From Leptospira weilii (GTDB lineage: Bacteria; Spirochaetota; Leptospiria; Leptospirales; Leptospiraceae): 20,000 nt of DNA. Below the pieces are notes generated by a model. That model had not been told where the DNA came from, did no database searches, and saw nothing but the letters and a program-made list of their open reading frames with translations. The translations under genes were made by a program, and so were the position numbers. The stretch covers positions 1,060,001 through 1,080,000 of the forward strand of contig NZ_CP040840.1 in the NCBI RefSeq assembly GCF_006874765.1, read 5' to 3'. Shown here piece by piece: positions 1-7,559 of this stretch (positions within the stretch are counted from its first letter, which is position 1; the number at the start of each line of letters is the position of its first letter).

Positions 1-1166
1 TCGGGACGGATATAATAGTACGAAGCAAAAGCAGATTTCAAAACTCTGTGATTTGCCTCTGCTACTTGATTGTGAACTCCATTCTTGGACCATCGATCTT
101 TAGCCCATCTGTAGCGTATGTCCTTTGATCGGGCAGAATGGTTTACAGATCTGTGGTTAGAGTAAATGCCCCAAAGCCAAGGATACCCTTCATCAGTCAT
201 CAATGGAGTGTGTAAAGGAAGGTGATCTTTGATGATGGGTCCAAGGGTGTTAGCCTTCTGATTTGGCACTGAATTGAAGAAAACAGGGCCTTTTTTCACT
301 CCAATTGTGTGAACTAAGGTGCCTACTTGCCTGCCTCCAAGACTCTCAGAAAGGTAAATAGAAGCTGTTGAACCACCATGTCTGTATCGTTTTCTACCTC
401 CATTTGCTCTCTCAGAAGCGGAAAAAAGGACCATTGTATCTGCTGAAACGTAGGGTCTGTTTTCCATTAAATGGGTAATATCAGTGTTTTCGTCGGGTGG
501 TAGGGTAAATCCTTTGAACTCTTGATCGAGGGCATCATACGTCAGTTTCTTGTATTTTGGTAATTGCTGTGATGCGAAAAGCTGGAATCGTTTCTTTAGA
601 AGTGAAGCACCTTTGTAGGATATTTTCAGTCTCTTGCTGATCTCAGTTGAGGTAACTACCTTTGGGTGTTGAATCATGCTCTCGTAGAAAACGTATGAGA
701 ACATCCACAGAGGAAGTTTCATGTGATGCAGAGGAGTGTAGCTCAGCCTTGACGTTAGATATCTACATTTCTCACAGCGGATCAATTCAGGTTGAGTTGA
801 GATCTCCTTAGTCAGTAATTTGTCCGGACAATTAATGCAATATTTAGGGTAGAAATCATTCAGTATCTTCTTTGTTAGTTCAGTAAAGAAAGGAATATTG
901 ATTGCAGGGTTCTTACGTTTCTCCTTAAGTTGTGCTGAAGTGAGAGGCTTAGGGGGAGAGGGTAGAATTTTTGCGGTACTAAAATTCAGATCCTGAACGA
1001 TCCTCATTTTAGTGGGTGGCTTATTTTGCGTCTCGTGTGCTGATGAAAATGGTAGAGGGCGGTTGTCTTTCCATTGTAGAAACATACAGATTTCAGACCA
1101 ACTTGCTTTGTCTCTGTCGGATTGATTGGGAATGATTGAAGGTGGTAATTTTAGAGCTGCTTGCAT
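1..1166 (-). CDS. Zinc-ribbon DDE transposase, ISXO2/IS1595-like (3' end beyond window)
   Basis: An uninterrupted minus-strand frame of 388 codons runs from an ATG at 1166 to the window edge, so the C-terminus is missing. A CxxC...CxxC zinc ribbon lies at residues 110/113 and 131/134 (YCINC, RCEKC). A catalytic-type core follows: D243 (VSADT), D325 (LMTDEG), then an N-x-V-x-E element ending at E370 ([13 protein letters not shown]). This order of zinc ribbon, DDE core and HN..E helix is the pattern of the ISXO2-like/IS1595 transposase family, which cuts and pastes its own element. The first 90 or so residues are a proline-rich extension of unknown role. The start codon sits inside a perfect inverted repeat (1161-1180). 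The far end of the element lies outside, so target duplications cannot be checked. Family assignment is from motif recognition; a related but distinct zinc-ribbon transposase group is possible. Confidence 0.75.
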   Translation of the reverse strand, partial: MQAALKLPPSIIPNQSDRDKASWSEICMFLQWKDNRPLPFSSAHETQNKPPTKMRIVQDLNFSTAKILPSPPKPLTSAQLKEKRKNPAINIPFFTELTKKILNDFYPKYCINCPDKLLTKEISTQPELIRCEKCRYLTSRLSYTPLHHMKLPLWMFSYVFYESMIQHPKVVTSTEISKRLKISYKGASLLKKRFQLFASQQLPKYKKLTYDALDQEFKGFTLPPDENTDITHLMENRPYVSADTMVLFSASERANGGRKRYRHGGSTASIYLSESLGGRQVGTLVHTIGVKKGPVFFNSVPNQKANTLGPIIKDHLPLHTPLMTDEGYPWLWGIYSNHRSVNHSARSKDIRYRWAKDRWSKNGVHNQVAEANHRVLKSAFASYYYIRP

Positions 1167-1180
1167 AAATTTTTATGCAA
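1161..1180. promoter_or_regulatory. Perfect 9-bp inverted repeat over the transposase start codon
   Basis: TTGCATAAA and TTTATGCAA are perfect reverse complements separated by two bases. The transposase ATG (1166-1164) lies inside the repeat. This placement suits an operator for autorepression or an RNA hairpin limiting transposase translation. The geometry is seen directly; the role is inferred. Confidence 0.5.
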
Positions 1181-1360
1181 AAAAGCAAAGCTCGATACCA
1201 GCATTAAAAACAAGAAATTTTTTCTATGATTTTGTTTTCAGAAAGAAAAGAAAATGAACATACAGAATCGAAACGATGGTTCATGAGCAAGCTTGAATGA
1301 AGTGAGAAGCAGAGTTAGGAGAAGTCTATATTCACTTAATGTTGGAAACTTGAATTCTTT

Positions 1361-2041
1361 TTAATCCTGAAAATTAAGTAAAAACTTATTGGGTGTTCGA
1401 ATCACTTCGGAGCCATCCTGAAAGTGAAAATTTTCACCATATTTTTTAGAGCTATACCGTTCAAATTGCGTAACTTCAATAACACGATTATTCAATATTT
1501 TAAATTTACCTAAAGCGACATTCTGCTTTTGATTGATCTCACAGTCATATTGTTTACAATTTATCGTTATATCTTCATAGCAATTCTGATCTAAGCCAAA
1601 ATAACACAAATTGATTTTTCCATTTTCCTTCTTGAAATTCAAACCTTCGATTTCATCAAAGCCAACTGTATTTTCGAACTCAGAAAATGATCCCCATTGA
1701 CCTAAAAATGATTCGCTGCTGGAGCCATTTAATTCTCTTTTGAGAATAGGAACCTCGGAAGTAAAATAATCTGAAAGCGCATAACCTTCAGACATGCCAT
1801 GTTGAATTTTATATAATTTAAGAATTTTGAACGATTTGAAATCGAACCGAAATAATTGCTCAGCAACTGCGACTCCTGTTCTTTCATTTAGATCTTCGAT
1901 TTTACTTTCGCGGAGTTCAGGATCAAAATAGAATGATGCAGTCTGTCTCTCTTTGACATACATGATCTGTGATTTAAAATTCAGATCGTTACAGTAACTG
2001 ACCGAAAAAACTATAAATGTTAAAATCAATTTTCTATTCAT
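1361..2041 (-). CDS. Putative lipoprotein of unknown function
   Basis: The 226-residue product starts with a lysine/arginine-containing n-region and a hydrophobic stretch (residues 5-15), then SVSYC with Cys17. This resembles the relaxed lipobox of spirochaetal lipoproteins, so I predict export and lipid anchoring at Cys17. The mature part is mixed charged and aromatic, with further cysteines in a cluster near residues 143-167 (LCYFGLDQNCYED and two more). I recognise no enzyme or toxin family. It is last in a minus-strand operon, 38 bases after the Imm27-type gene, which in turn follows an XRE regulator. Its pairing with an immunity-type gene makes a role in the same conflict or envelope-stress context possible, but nothing in the sequence proves it. 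No strong terminator is visible downstream. Confidence 0.6.
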   Translation of the reverse strand: MNRKLILTFIVFSVSYCNDLNFKSQIMYVKERQTASFYFDPELRESKIEDLNERTGVAVAEQLFRFDFKSFKILKLYKIQHGMSEGYALSDYFTSEVPILKRELNGSSSESFLGQWGSFSEFENTVGFDEIEGLNFKKENGKINLCYFGLDQNCYEDITINCKQYDCEINQKQNVALGKFKILNNRVIEVTQFERYSSKKYGENFHFQDGSEVIRTPNKFLLNFQD

Positions 2042-2079
2042 ACCATTTCTATTTTTAGCACTAATAATAGAATTATTAA

Positions 2080-2367
2080 CTAAGACAATTTAAACTTCTT
2101 TTTCGCCTGCTCATCAGTAAGTGCAAAAAGACTAATTGGTCCACCACCATGAATGCTACTCTGAGGATAAGTTGCTTCCCAGTATCTGCCATCTTCTGGA
2201 TCTTGATAAAGAGTGTCCCAACCGGAATTATCTGTTTTAATTTTGATTAGATAATTTTCTATCAAATATATCACGCGTGATAAATTTGAATCGTGCTGAG
2301 CCCCTGAATCATCTGTAATCTGAGAGCCAATTATTTCGTTTTCGAAAGGTAATAGTTTTTTAATCAT
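2080..2367 (-). CDS. Imm27-type immunity protein
   Basis: A 95-residue cytoplasmic protein with no signal peptide. It matches my recollection of the Imm27 immunity family (Pfam Imm27) of polymorphic toxin systems: a helical segment (RVIYLIENYLIKI, residues 31-43), the block from SGW to ATYP at about residues 48-67 containing TLYQDP and DGRYWE, then HGGGP at 73-77 and a C-terminal charged helix. Full family length is present. Such proteins bind and neutralise a cognate toxin delivered by a neighbouring cell. No toxin gene is visible nearby, so this is an orphan immunity gene in the window. It lies 37 bases downstream of an XRE-type regulator and 38 bases upstream of a putative lipoprotein gene, forming a likely three-gene transcript. 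Confidence 0.8.
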   Translation of the reverse strand: MIKKLLPFENEIIGSQITDDSGAQHDSNLSRVIYLIENYLIKIKTDNSGWDTLYQDPEDGRYWEATYPQSSIHGGGPISLFALTDEQAKKKFKLS

Positions 2368-2404
2368 TTAAGAAAAGACAAAATTTATATATCAAGGAAG
2401 GATT

Positions 2405-2635
2405 TTAGAAATCAAATAGATCTTTAGGTTTTACTCCAAGTCTCAGAGCTACTTTTATTAAAGTGTGAATCGTAACATTAGAGTTTCCCCGTTCCAATTC
2501 TACAAATGTTCTATATGGTATCCCATTTGAACTATCCTCCATATCTTCTTGAGTAAGTCCTTTTTCGATTCTCAATTCTTTAACTTTTGCGCCTAATTTT
2601 TTACGAAAGCTCTTCTCATACGTTTCTAAATTCAC
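2405..2635 (-). CDS. XRE-family helix-turn-helix regulator
   Basis: A 76-residue protein that is almost entirely one HTH_3/XRE domain. The core runs [20 protein letters not shown] (residues 14-33), then a variable loop, the recognition helix region [12 protein letters not shown] (about 39-50), and the closing helices [20 protein letters not shown]. It would bind DNA as a dimer. It is first in the minus-strand transcript with the Imm27-type gene and the lipoprotein gene. Two identical 14-bp direct repeats lie 40 to 100 bases upstream of its start and are candidate operators for autoregulation. It could also be the antitoxin-like regulator of a conflict cassette; no HigB or HipA partner is present. 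Confidence 0.85.
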   Translation of the reverse strand: MNLETYEKSFRKKLGAKVKELRIEKGLTQEDMEDSSNGIPYRTFVELERGNSNVTIHTLIKVALRLGVKPKDLFDF

Positions 2636-3034
2636 CCAAAAAATGTAGAATTTTCTTGTAATTTAAACCAGACCGTATAATGTCTGTTCTGAAAATAGTA
2701 AGCAATTTCCATTCAATTCGGGGTATAATGTCTGTTTTTTTCAACAAAACAGCGGTTATACTATGACCTCAGGAATATTTCTTCGATTTCACCTAACTTT
2801 CAAAACAATAATTCGGAGAGCAAATCCTATGGTAACATGTCTTAACTGCAAGAATAAGTAGTATGCAGATATTCCTAAGCAAACTTGGGAATACCTATTC
2901 ATTCACCTGGCTTCATGCTCTCATCGAGCGTAGGTTAAAGCCTGGAAAATCCACTGTATTAGAAAAATCAATTTCCTTTTATTCTATATTCGAGAATGAG
3001 AGAAAAGACGTTTATTAAAACTTAGGAGCAATCT
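2636..3034. other. Gene-free divergent spacer upstream of the XRE operon and the cysteine-rich gene
   Basis: This 399-base stretch separates the minus-strand XRE operon from the plus-strand gene at 3035. It should hold both promoters. The only clear structure is the pair of direct repeats at 2675-2688 and 2723-2736. A Shine-Dalgarno AGGAG sits at 3024-3028. I see no credible gene in the rest. Confidence 0.6.
2675..2736. repeat. Two identical 14-bp direct repeats (GTATAATGTCTGTT), candidate operators
   Basis: GTATAATGTCTGTT occurs at 2675-2688 and again at 2723-2736, 48 bases apart. Each contains a TATAAT hexamer on the plus strand without a convincing -35 at the right distance. Read on the minus strand the unit is AACAGACATTATAC, upstream of the XRE gene. 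Two identical copies in the regulator's own leader fit an autoregulatory operator pair; tandem -10 elements are the alternative. Confidence 0.5.
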
Positions 3035-3622
3035 ATGAAAAAGATTTTATTCACTATCGCTGTTCTATTTTCCGTTTCTCTGTTCTCAGCAGATAAAGAA
3101 AATAGCTGGTATCTTGATACAAAGGAACTTCAATGCAAGAATGTAATTGAAACAAAGCAAGCTATGAAAATAGATCTTTCGCTCTCTGGAATAAAGAAGA
3201 GCAACACTGAATGTAAAAATCAATTTCTCAGAAAGTTAGAAGGCTTAGAGGATATAAATACGATTGCGTGCGGCGATTCCGAATATTTTTATACGCCCAG
3301 TGAGGAGCGATGCAATCAACTTGAGCAATTTATTTCTATCAATACGAAGAATTGGTATATTTTCTTTTACGTTCATTCGAAAAAAGATTTTCCCACTAAA
3401 TGTCTTGATACTGGCGATTCTGCCTATGAAGCATTTTTTCCAAGTAAATACGTATTTAAGAAAGGGTGTAAAATTAAGAAATTTGATAGAAATGTCGGAT
3501 TGCTTACAATGGACTGTACTCAAAACTTAATTGTTTCACTAACCATGCCGACACTTTTCTATACCAATTCAGAAGAGACGTGTTCTCGCGCGAAGGAAAT
3601 GTTTGATAAAGAAATTCAGTGA
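3035..3622 (+). CDS. Secreted cysteine-rich protein of unknown function
   Basis: The 195-residue product has a textbook Sec signal peptide (MKK, hydrophobic ILFTIAVLFSVSLF, then SA before D20), so it is predicted to be exported to the periplasm or beyond. The mature part contains eight cysteines (in CKN, ECK, ACG, RCN, KCL, GCK, DCT and TCS contexts), an even number that could form four disulfide bonds. I see no transmembrane helix after the signal and no enzyme motif. The start is supported by AGGAG at 3024-3028, six bases ahead of the ATG. It stands alone, followed by a strong hairpin at 3632-3665. I recognise no family. Confidence 0.75.
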   Translation: MKKILFTIAVLFSVSLFSADKENSWYLDTKELQCKNVIETKQAMKIDLSLSGIKKSNTECKNQFLRKLEGLEDINTIACGDSEYFYTPSEERCNQLEQFISINTKNWYIFFYVHSKKDFPTKCLDTGDSAYEAFFPSKYVFKKGCKIKKFDRNVGLLTMDCTQNLIVSLTMPTLFYTNSEETCSRAKEMFDKEIQ

Positions 3623-3631
3623 CTATTAACC

Positions 3632-3665
3632 ATTCCGAAATAATAACTTTCATTTATTTCGGAAT
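3632..3665. terminator. Bidirectional hairpin terminator between convergent genes
   Basis: ATTCCGAAATAA (3632-3643) and TTATTTCGGAAT (3654-3665) form a perfect 12-bp stem with a 10-base loop. It lies between a plus-strand gene ending at 3622 and a minus-strand gene ending at 3694, where one hairpin can serve both. No long T-tract follows on either side, so efficiency is uncertain. Confidence 0.7.
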
Positions 3666-3693
3666 AAAACTTATAGGTTTCACTTCAGAAGAT

Positions 3694-4230
3694 TTATCCC
3701 TGGATTAGATTTTTAAGAACGTCAAAAATCAAACTTGTAGAAAGTCCACTTACATATTGGTTGGATGCGATGCTTTTAATTGAATCAATGATTTTGTTCT
3801 TCTCTGGTTCGGGAATATCTAATGATTTTTCGACAGATTTTATAAGAGTATCGAAGATTATATTGGTGTTTATGTTCTCTATTTTTATGATTATATCTTT
3901 GCCTGCTACTTGGCCAACATTACTGTAAAAATTCTGAGTAATTGATGAAATATTGGAATCATTCGAAATAAGAGACCACTTTTTAATTTCGTACTGACCT
4001 TCTTCCTTATCTTCAACGTATTCAATGGCTTGATACCATTGGAGCTCAATAAAAGTAAGACACTTATCATTTCCGACAGTGGCGACTCTTCTGAATTGTA
4101 GAGGGCTTTCAGCAGGGTGATCGTAGTTACTTGCTCGTTTCAATAGCAAATTATCCCACATTTGCAGTCCGCCTGCGTTAATTTCTACACCATCAATTCC
4201 TTTAATAATAAATTTACTTACTTTGCTCAT
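3694..4230 (-). CDS. Unknown protein paired with the HNH nuclease gene
   Basis: A 178-residue soluble protein with no signal peptide. Residues 1-90 look like mixed beta structure with several tryptophans (LQMWDN, ELQWYQ, IKKWSL). Residues 105-121 read VGQVAGKDIIIKIENIN, a glycine-then-alternating-hydrophobic strand followed by an amphipathic helical tail (124-178). Similar G-x-V-x-G-x-x-I-x-I stretches before helical tails occur in several bacterial conflict proteins, but this resemblance is only an impression. Its gene starts 23 bases after the HNH endonuclease stop, on the same strand, so the two are probably co-transcribed. Possible roles are a partner, regulator or immunity factor for the nuclease. 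I cannot name a family. Confidence 0.6.
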   Translation of the reverse strand: MSKVSKFIIKGIDGVEINAGGLQMWDNLLLKRASNYDHPAESPLQFRRVATVGNDKCLTFIELQWYQAIEYVEDKEEGQYEIKKWSLISNDSNISSITQNFYSNVGQVAGKDIIIKIENINTNIIFDTLIKSVEKSLDIPEPEKNKIIDSIKSIASNQYVSGLSTSLIFDVLKNLIQG

Positions 4231-4253
4231 TAATTAGATTCTCCAAATATTTT

Positions 4254-5444
4254 CTAATGATTTAGTATTTCGAAGGTAGGATTAGGATGTATTCGTTGTA
4301 CAAGAATTTCTTGAAGTCGGGACTCATTTATTATTTCTCCTTTTTTTAAGGGACCGAAATCGAAGTCCAATTTTTTATCTAAAAGATGCGACCAAATAAT
4401 CCGATCAATCAGAGAGCGAAAAGGATTTACTTGTTTCTCAAATCCTTCAATAACCTGGGCTTCCGTAATTTCTTTCGGAGTCACAAAGATTTCATAATTT
4501 AATGTGGGTTTAGGATCAGATTTTTCATTTCCGGTAATACAATTTTGACTGATAAAAGTTGCAAAGTCCGGACCTTCGAATCTAGAACTCAAAAAAACAT
4601 GATATTTAAAACATGAGAATAATTCAACTACTGCGAATAATTCGTTCTGCTTTGAAACTCCAATCAATAATATACTATGGTAAATGTCTAATTTAGAAAT
4701 TTCGTCAGAGGAAAGGCGGGGATATGGGTAAGGTATAACTATACCAAGTCTTTTATCCTCTTTCTTCAATAATGAAGGGATATGACTAATAAATTCGAGA
4801 GGTACATTTTCTTTTAAGCAATATGTGAATGCCATTTTTAGAATAGAAAGCAAAACATTTAGATTTCCTGTGGAAAAGCTTAAATCGAAATCCATTAAGC
4901 TTTCCTCTAGGATAACGCTTCTATCGAGTTCTTTGATTGCTCCTTTGTGATATGGTTTTTTCCTCTCAAGAAGACTCTTTTCGACCTTTATTGCTTTATT
5001 CAATATCTCTTGTTCGGTATTTCCTCTAATTTTTATATTTCTTTTGTTATTTGAGATTTCTTCTTCAATCCACTTATCCTGCTGTATAAGACCACCGGGC
5101 TTTATTACAGCGATATTTTTCTGGTCTCCCGAGTTACTGAGTTTTACTTTAAAATTAGGCAATGGATTGGAATTTGACCTGAAAACATTTAAGACAGTTG
5201 CAGGAAATTGAAAATTTTCGAATAGATCTTTATCTATACCCTTTCCAAGGGTTGAATTGCATTTGATACAATATATTCCGAATACTGTTATGGTTCCTCC
5301 AATACTCTCGGGGAACAAATGTTCTCTAGATGGTTTTATCTTATTTGAAAACTCTCTCTTACAAATAGCGCAGTTCTTTTCTTGAGTTCGATTTCCTATA
5401 ATTATAATTTTTTTGAAATCAATAAATGACGGAACTTGTTCCAT
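4254..5444 (-). CDS. HNH endonuclease (HNH_5-like) with long C-terminal region
   Basis: A 396-residue protein with an N-terminal zinc-type HNH module: C25-x2-C28, then EH at 41-42, P45, GG at 49-50, C59-x2-C62-N63, G67 and D71. CxxC...EHxxP...GG...CxxCN...G..D is the arrangement of the HNH_5 family, predicted to cleave nucleic acid with a metal bound near the EH and N residues. The remaining 320 residues are mixed alpha/beta and unassigned; they may hold the sensor or specificity part. Such stand-alone HNH proteins are common in bacterial defence cassettes. It is first in a two-gene transcript with the 3694-4230 gene. No Shine-Dalgarno is evident before the ATG at 5444. Nuclease identity is fairly sure; the defence role is inference. 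Confidence 0.75.
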   Translation of the reverse strand: MEQVPSFIDFKKIIIIGNRTQEKNCAICKREFSNKIKPSREHLFPESIGGTITVFGIYCIKCNSTLGKGIDKDLFENFQFPATVLNVFRSNSNPLPNFKVKLSNSGDQKNIAVIKPGGLIQQDKWIEEEISNNKRNIKIRGNTEQEILNKAIKVEKSLLERKKPYHKGAIKELDRSVILEESLMDFDLSFSTGNLNVLLSILKMAFTYCLKENVPLEFISHIPSLLKKEDKRLGIVIPYPYPRLSSDEISKLDIYHSILLIGVSKQNELFAVVELFSCFKYHVFLSSRFEGPDFATFISQNCITGNEKSDPKPTLNYEIFVTPKEITEAQVIEGFEKQVNPFRSLIDRIIWSHLLDKKLDFDFGPLKKGEIINESRLQEILVQRIHPNPTFEILNH

Positions 5445-5769
5445 ATTTGTTATTTTTATTATTCAAATATTATTGATCAAATAAAATTCAAATTTCTAAT
5501 TCAGGTCAAATTGACTTTTATTAATCTCACCTAAAAAATCGTTTCTTTTTATTTGGATAGCAGGAATAAATTCTTAAATAAATAGAGAAATCAAAATGAG
5601 TCCCGTCTTTAGGAATTAAATCTCAGTTTCCTGTTACTTCGGAAACCTTAGGGCGGGTACAAAACAAAGACCATTGAAATTGATTTCACTCATACGATCC
5701 CATTCATTTAAAAGCTGAGTGGGAAGTTTTCTTATAGAGAACAGAGACAGTTATAAGAAATCTTAGATA
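5445..5769. other. Gene-free spacer between the HNH and primase genes
   Basis: This 325-base AT-rich stretch carries two small inverted repeats: GTTTCC/GGAAAC at 5626-5631 and 5641-5646, and the 9-bp one at 5728-5760. It should contain the promoter of the minus-strand HNH gene near 5445-5520. No gene is credible here. Confidence 0.5.
5728..5760 (-). terminator. Inverted repeat just downstream of the primase gene
   Basis: TTTCTTATA (5728-5736) and TATAAGAAA (5752-5760) pair perfectly over 9 bp with a 15-base loop, starting 9 bases past the primase stop. Position suggests a transcript end. The stem is AT-rich and the loop long, so it may be a weak terminator or an mRNA stabiliser. Confidence 0.4.
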
Positions 5770-7371
5770 CTACGAAATTTTCTTCTTGAATTGGTCTCCA
5801 AAATATTCCATCCATAGATTGTCATACGTAAGAGTGTATTGTTTACATGATCGAATATACGGTAGATTTAGAAATCCACCTTTGATGCCGTTATCAATTG
5901 GAGCAAATATCCGAGTTTGATTCAGAATCTTATTCTTAAATTCTTTTACGCTGAACTTAATTTTATAGTGCCGCTTTAATGAATAAAAGAATGAATCACT
6001 GAACTGAGCGCCCTCACAAAGCTTTTCTTTCACTTCCTTCTTTAGCCTTACTGAATCTGAGATTTTTCTTTTGTTCACATAAACATCGTAATTGAATTTG
6101 CCAACGACTTCCTTCATAATAAGTTTAAGATTATCAAAAGTCTTGTTTCGAGAAAAATCAAAGGAATAATAAACCTCAGCATCAATCCATTGGAGATCTA
6201 TAGGAGTCAGATATTGTAAGTTTGAGTGAAATGATTTACCCTCATTCTCACTTAGACTTGAAGGAGCATACTCACTCTTGAAGTTTATTTTGCAATATTC
6301 GTAAAGAGTTTTAAGATCTTTCTCTTCTTTACCATTTGGATTCTTTGCGATCGCAGTAAGATCCTTACTCCCTGCATTGCAAGAAAGGCAAAATTCCTTT
6401 GTCTGTTCGTAATCCATTCCTTTGGATAAGCAATAATTCAGAACTTTGAAAATTGTTTTCTCTCCGCCGACTCGATTTCCCTCAGTAATCTGGAATGAAT
6501 TAGATTCGCCTTCCTTATGCTGTCTTTCTTTCTTCCAAATCGATCCACTACCTTCAATTTTATAAATGAAACTCTCTGATAGTAACTCAGTGTTATTCTG
6601 ATACAACACTCCCGAAGCTGTATTGTAGTTAATCTTGTAAAGATTTGAATCCAGGATTCTCAACGTTTCCTTCAAAGCCACTGGGATACTACGTATAATT
6701 GTTTTCCTTTCTATTGAGTAAGGCAAATAGTCCCAAGCAAATGGAAGTCTATAACCTTTACCTTGTTCCTTTCTCAATTCCAGTTTAATTCTATTATCAG
6801 TTGCTTTCAATACACGCTCGATCAAAAGAAATATGTTTTCCTTATCCCAAGTATTCTCAGTTCTGAAAAAAATATGAGCACCACGACGTAATCTTGAGAT
6901 CTCACAAAATACTGGAACACAACCTAGGTTCTCTTCAACAGCACTAAGGAGTTTTTGAATGAACTGAACGTAAGAAGTAAATGGAATATTAAAAAAAGTA
7001 GGATTGTGAGTATCGAGATCAATGTAGAGAATATCGGAATTAGGATGTTCAGACAAAGCTAAGTTTCTTTGTTTTCTATACTCTGCAAGATCCCTTCTTG
7101 AGATAAATCTACCATTCCATTCTTTATAAATTCCTAATCTAGAAAGAAAATGATTACTGATGAATCCGAAAAGCTGATTCTTTCTATTACTCAGGAAGAA
7201 TGTTACATAACCTTCACTTGAAAAGTAGGTAATTCTTTTGTTTTCTGTTCCCTCAAATTCTTTCCGTATATCAAATCCAAGTCGGTAAAGCAACTCGATG
7301 AAAAAGCTGTAGCTTTCCGATATATACCTTTTAGAATACTTAACAATATTATTCGTCCCGATCTCACTCAT
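5770..7371 (-). CDS. Predicted archaeo-eukaryotic-type primase of a mobile element
   Basis: A 533-residue protein with AEP primase hallmarks. D118-x-D120 lies in ILYIDLDTH (metal-binding motif I), and GAHIFF at 164-169, with H166, resembles the motif II strand-histidine. RLPFA at 208-212 matches the conserved segment often seen after the core in plasmid and phage primases. A later part, from EGNR at 297-300 through a helical, cysteine-containing stretch to about residue 365, resembles the PriCT-type linker domain. The C-terminal 170 residues are unassigned and contain no Walker motif that I can see, so this looks like a helicase-less primase. It would lay primers for copying the element, for instance on single strands made by the upstream Rep. 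It lies 188 bases after the Rep gene on the same strand. The start codon has no good Shine-Dalgarno and sits in a 7-bp inverted repeat. Confidence 0.65.
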   Translation of the reverse strand: MSEIGTNNIVKYSKRYISESYSFFIELLYRLGFDIRKEFEGTENKRITYFSSEGYVTFFLSNRKNQLFGFISNHFLSRLGIYKEWNGRFISRRDLAEYRKQRNLALSEHPNSDILYIDLDTHNPTFFNIPFTSYVQFIQKLLSAVEENLGCVPVFCEISRLRRGAHIFFRTENTWDKENIFLLIERVLKATDNRIKLELRKEQGKGYRLPFAWDYLPYSIERKTIIRSIPVALKETLRILDSNLYKINYNTASGVLYQNNTELLSESFIYKIEGSGSIWKKERQHKEGESNSFQITEGNRVGGEKTIFKVLNYCLSKGMDYEQTKEFCLSCNAGSKDLTAIAKNPNGKEEKDLKTLYEYCKINFKSEYAPSSLSENEGKSFHSNLQYLTPIDLQWIDAEVYYSFDFSRNKTFDNLKLIMKEVVGKFNYDVYVNKRKISDSVRLKKEVKEKLCEGAQFSDSFFYSLKRHYKIKFSVKEFKNKILNQTRIFAPIDNGIKGGFLNLPYIRSCKQYTLTYDNLWMEYFGDQFKKKIS

Positions 7372-7386
7372 GCTTAATTAGTGAGA
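7362..7386 (-). promoter_or_regulatory. Inverted repeat bracketing the primase start codon
   Basis: TCTCACT (7362-7368) and AGTGAGA (7380-7386) pair over 7 bp with an 11-base loop that contains the primase ATG. The gene lacks a clear ribosome binding site. A hairpin presenting or hiding the start codon, or a small operator, is possible; the role is inferred. Confidence 0.3.
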
Positions 7387-7559
7387 GAACGTAAAAGTTT
7401 ACTTAGAAGTGGGAGAAAATAGAAATGAGGAAATTATGAATGGAAGTAGAAGTAAAAAATCCCTTATAATTAAATATAAAAATGAGAAAACATGATGAGT
7501 GCTGAATGATAGAGAGTAGGTTAGAATACTTATTAAAAAAAACTATAAAGTATCAGTCC

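Noticed and set aside
3245..3530. Open frames on both strands inside the cysteine-rich gene (minus 3245-3523, plus 3264-3530)
   Set aside because: Both lie within the better-supported 3035-3622 gene, which has a signal peptide and ribosome binding site; their products look like frame shadows.
7526..7553. ATACTT/AAGTAT inverted repeat after Rep as a terminator
   Set aside because: Only 6 AT-rich base pairs with a 16-base loop; too weak to call, and it lies within a probable Rep-primase transcript.
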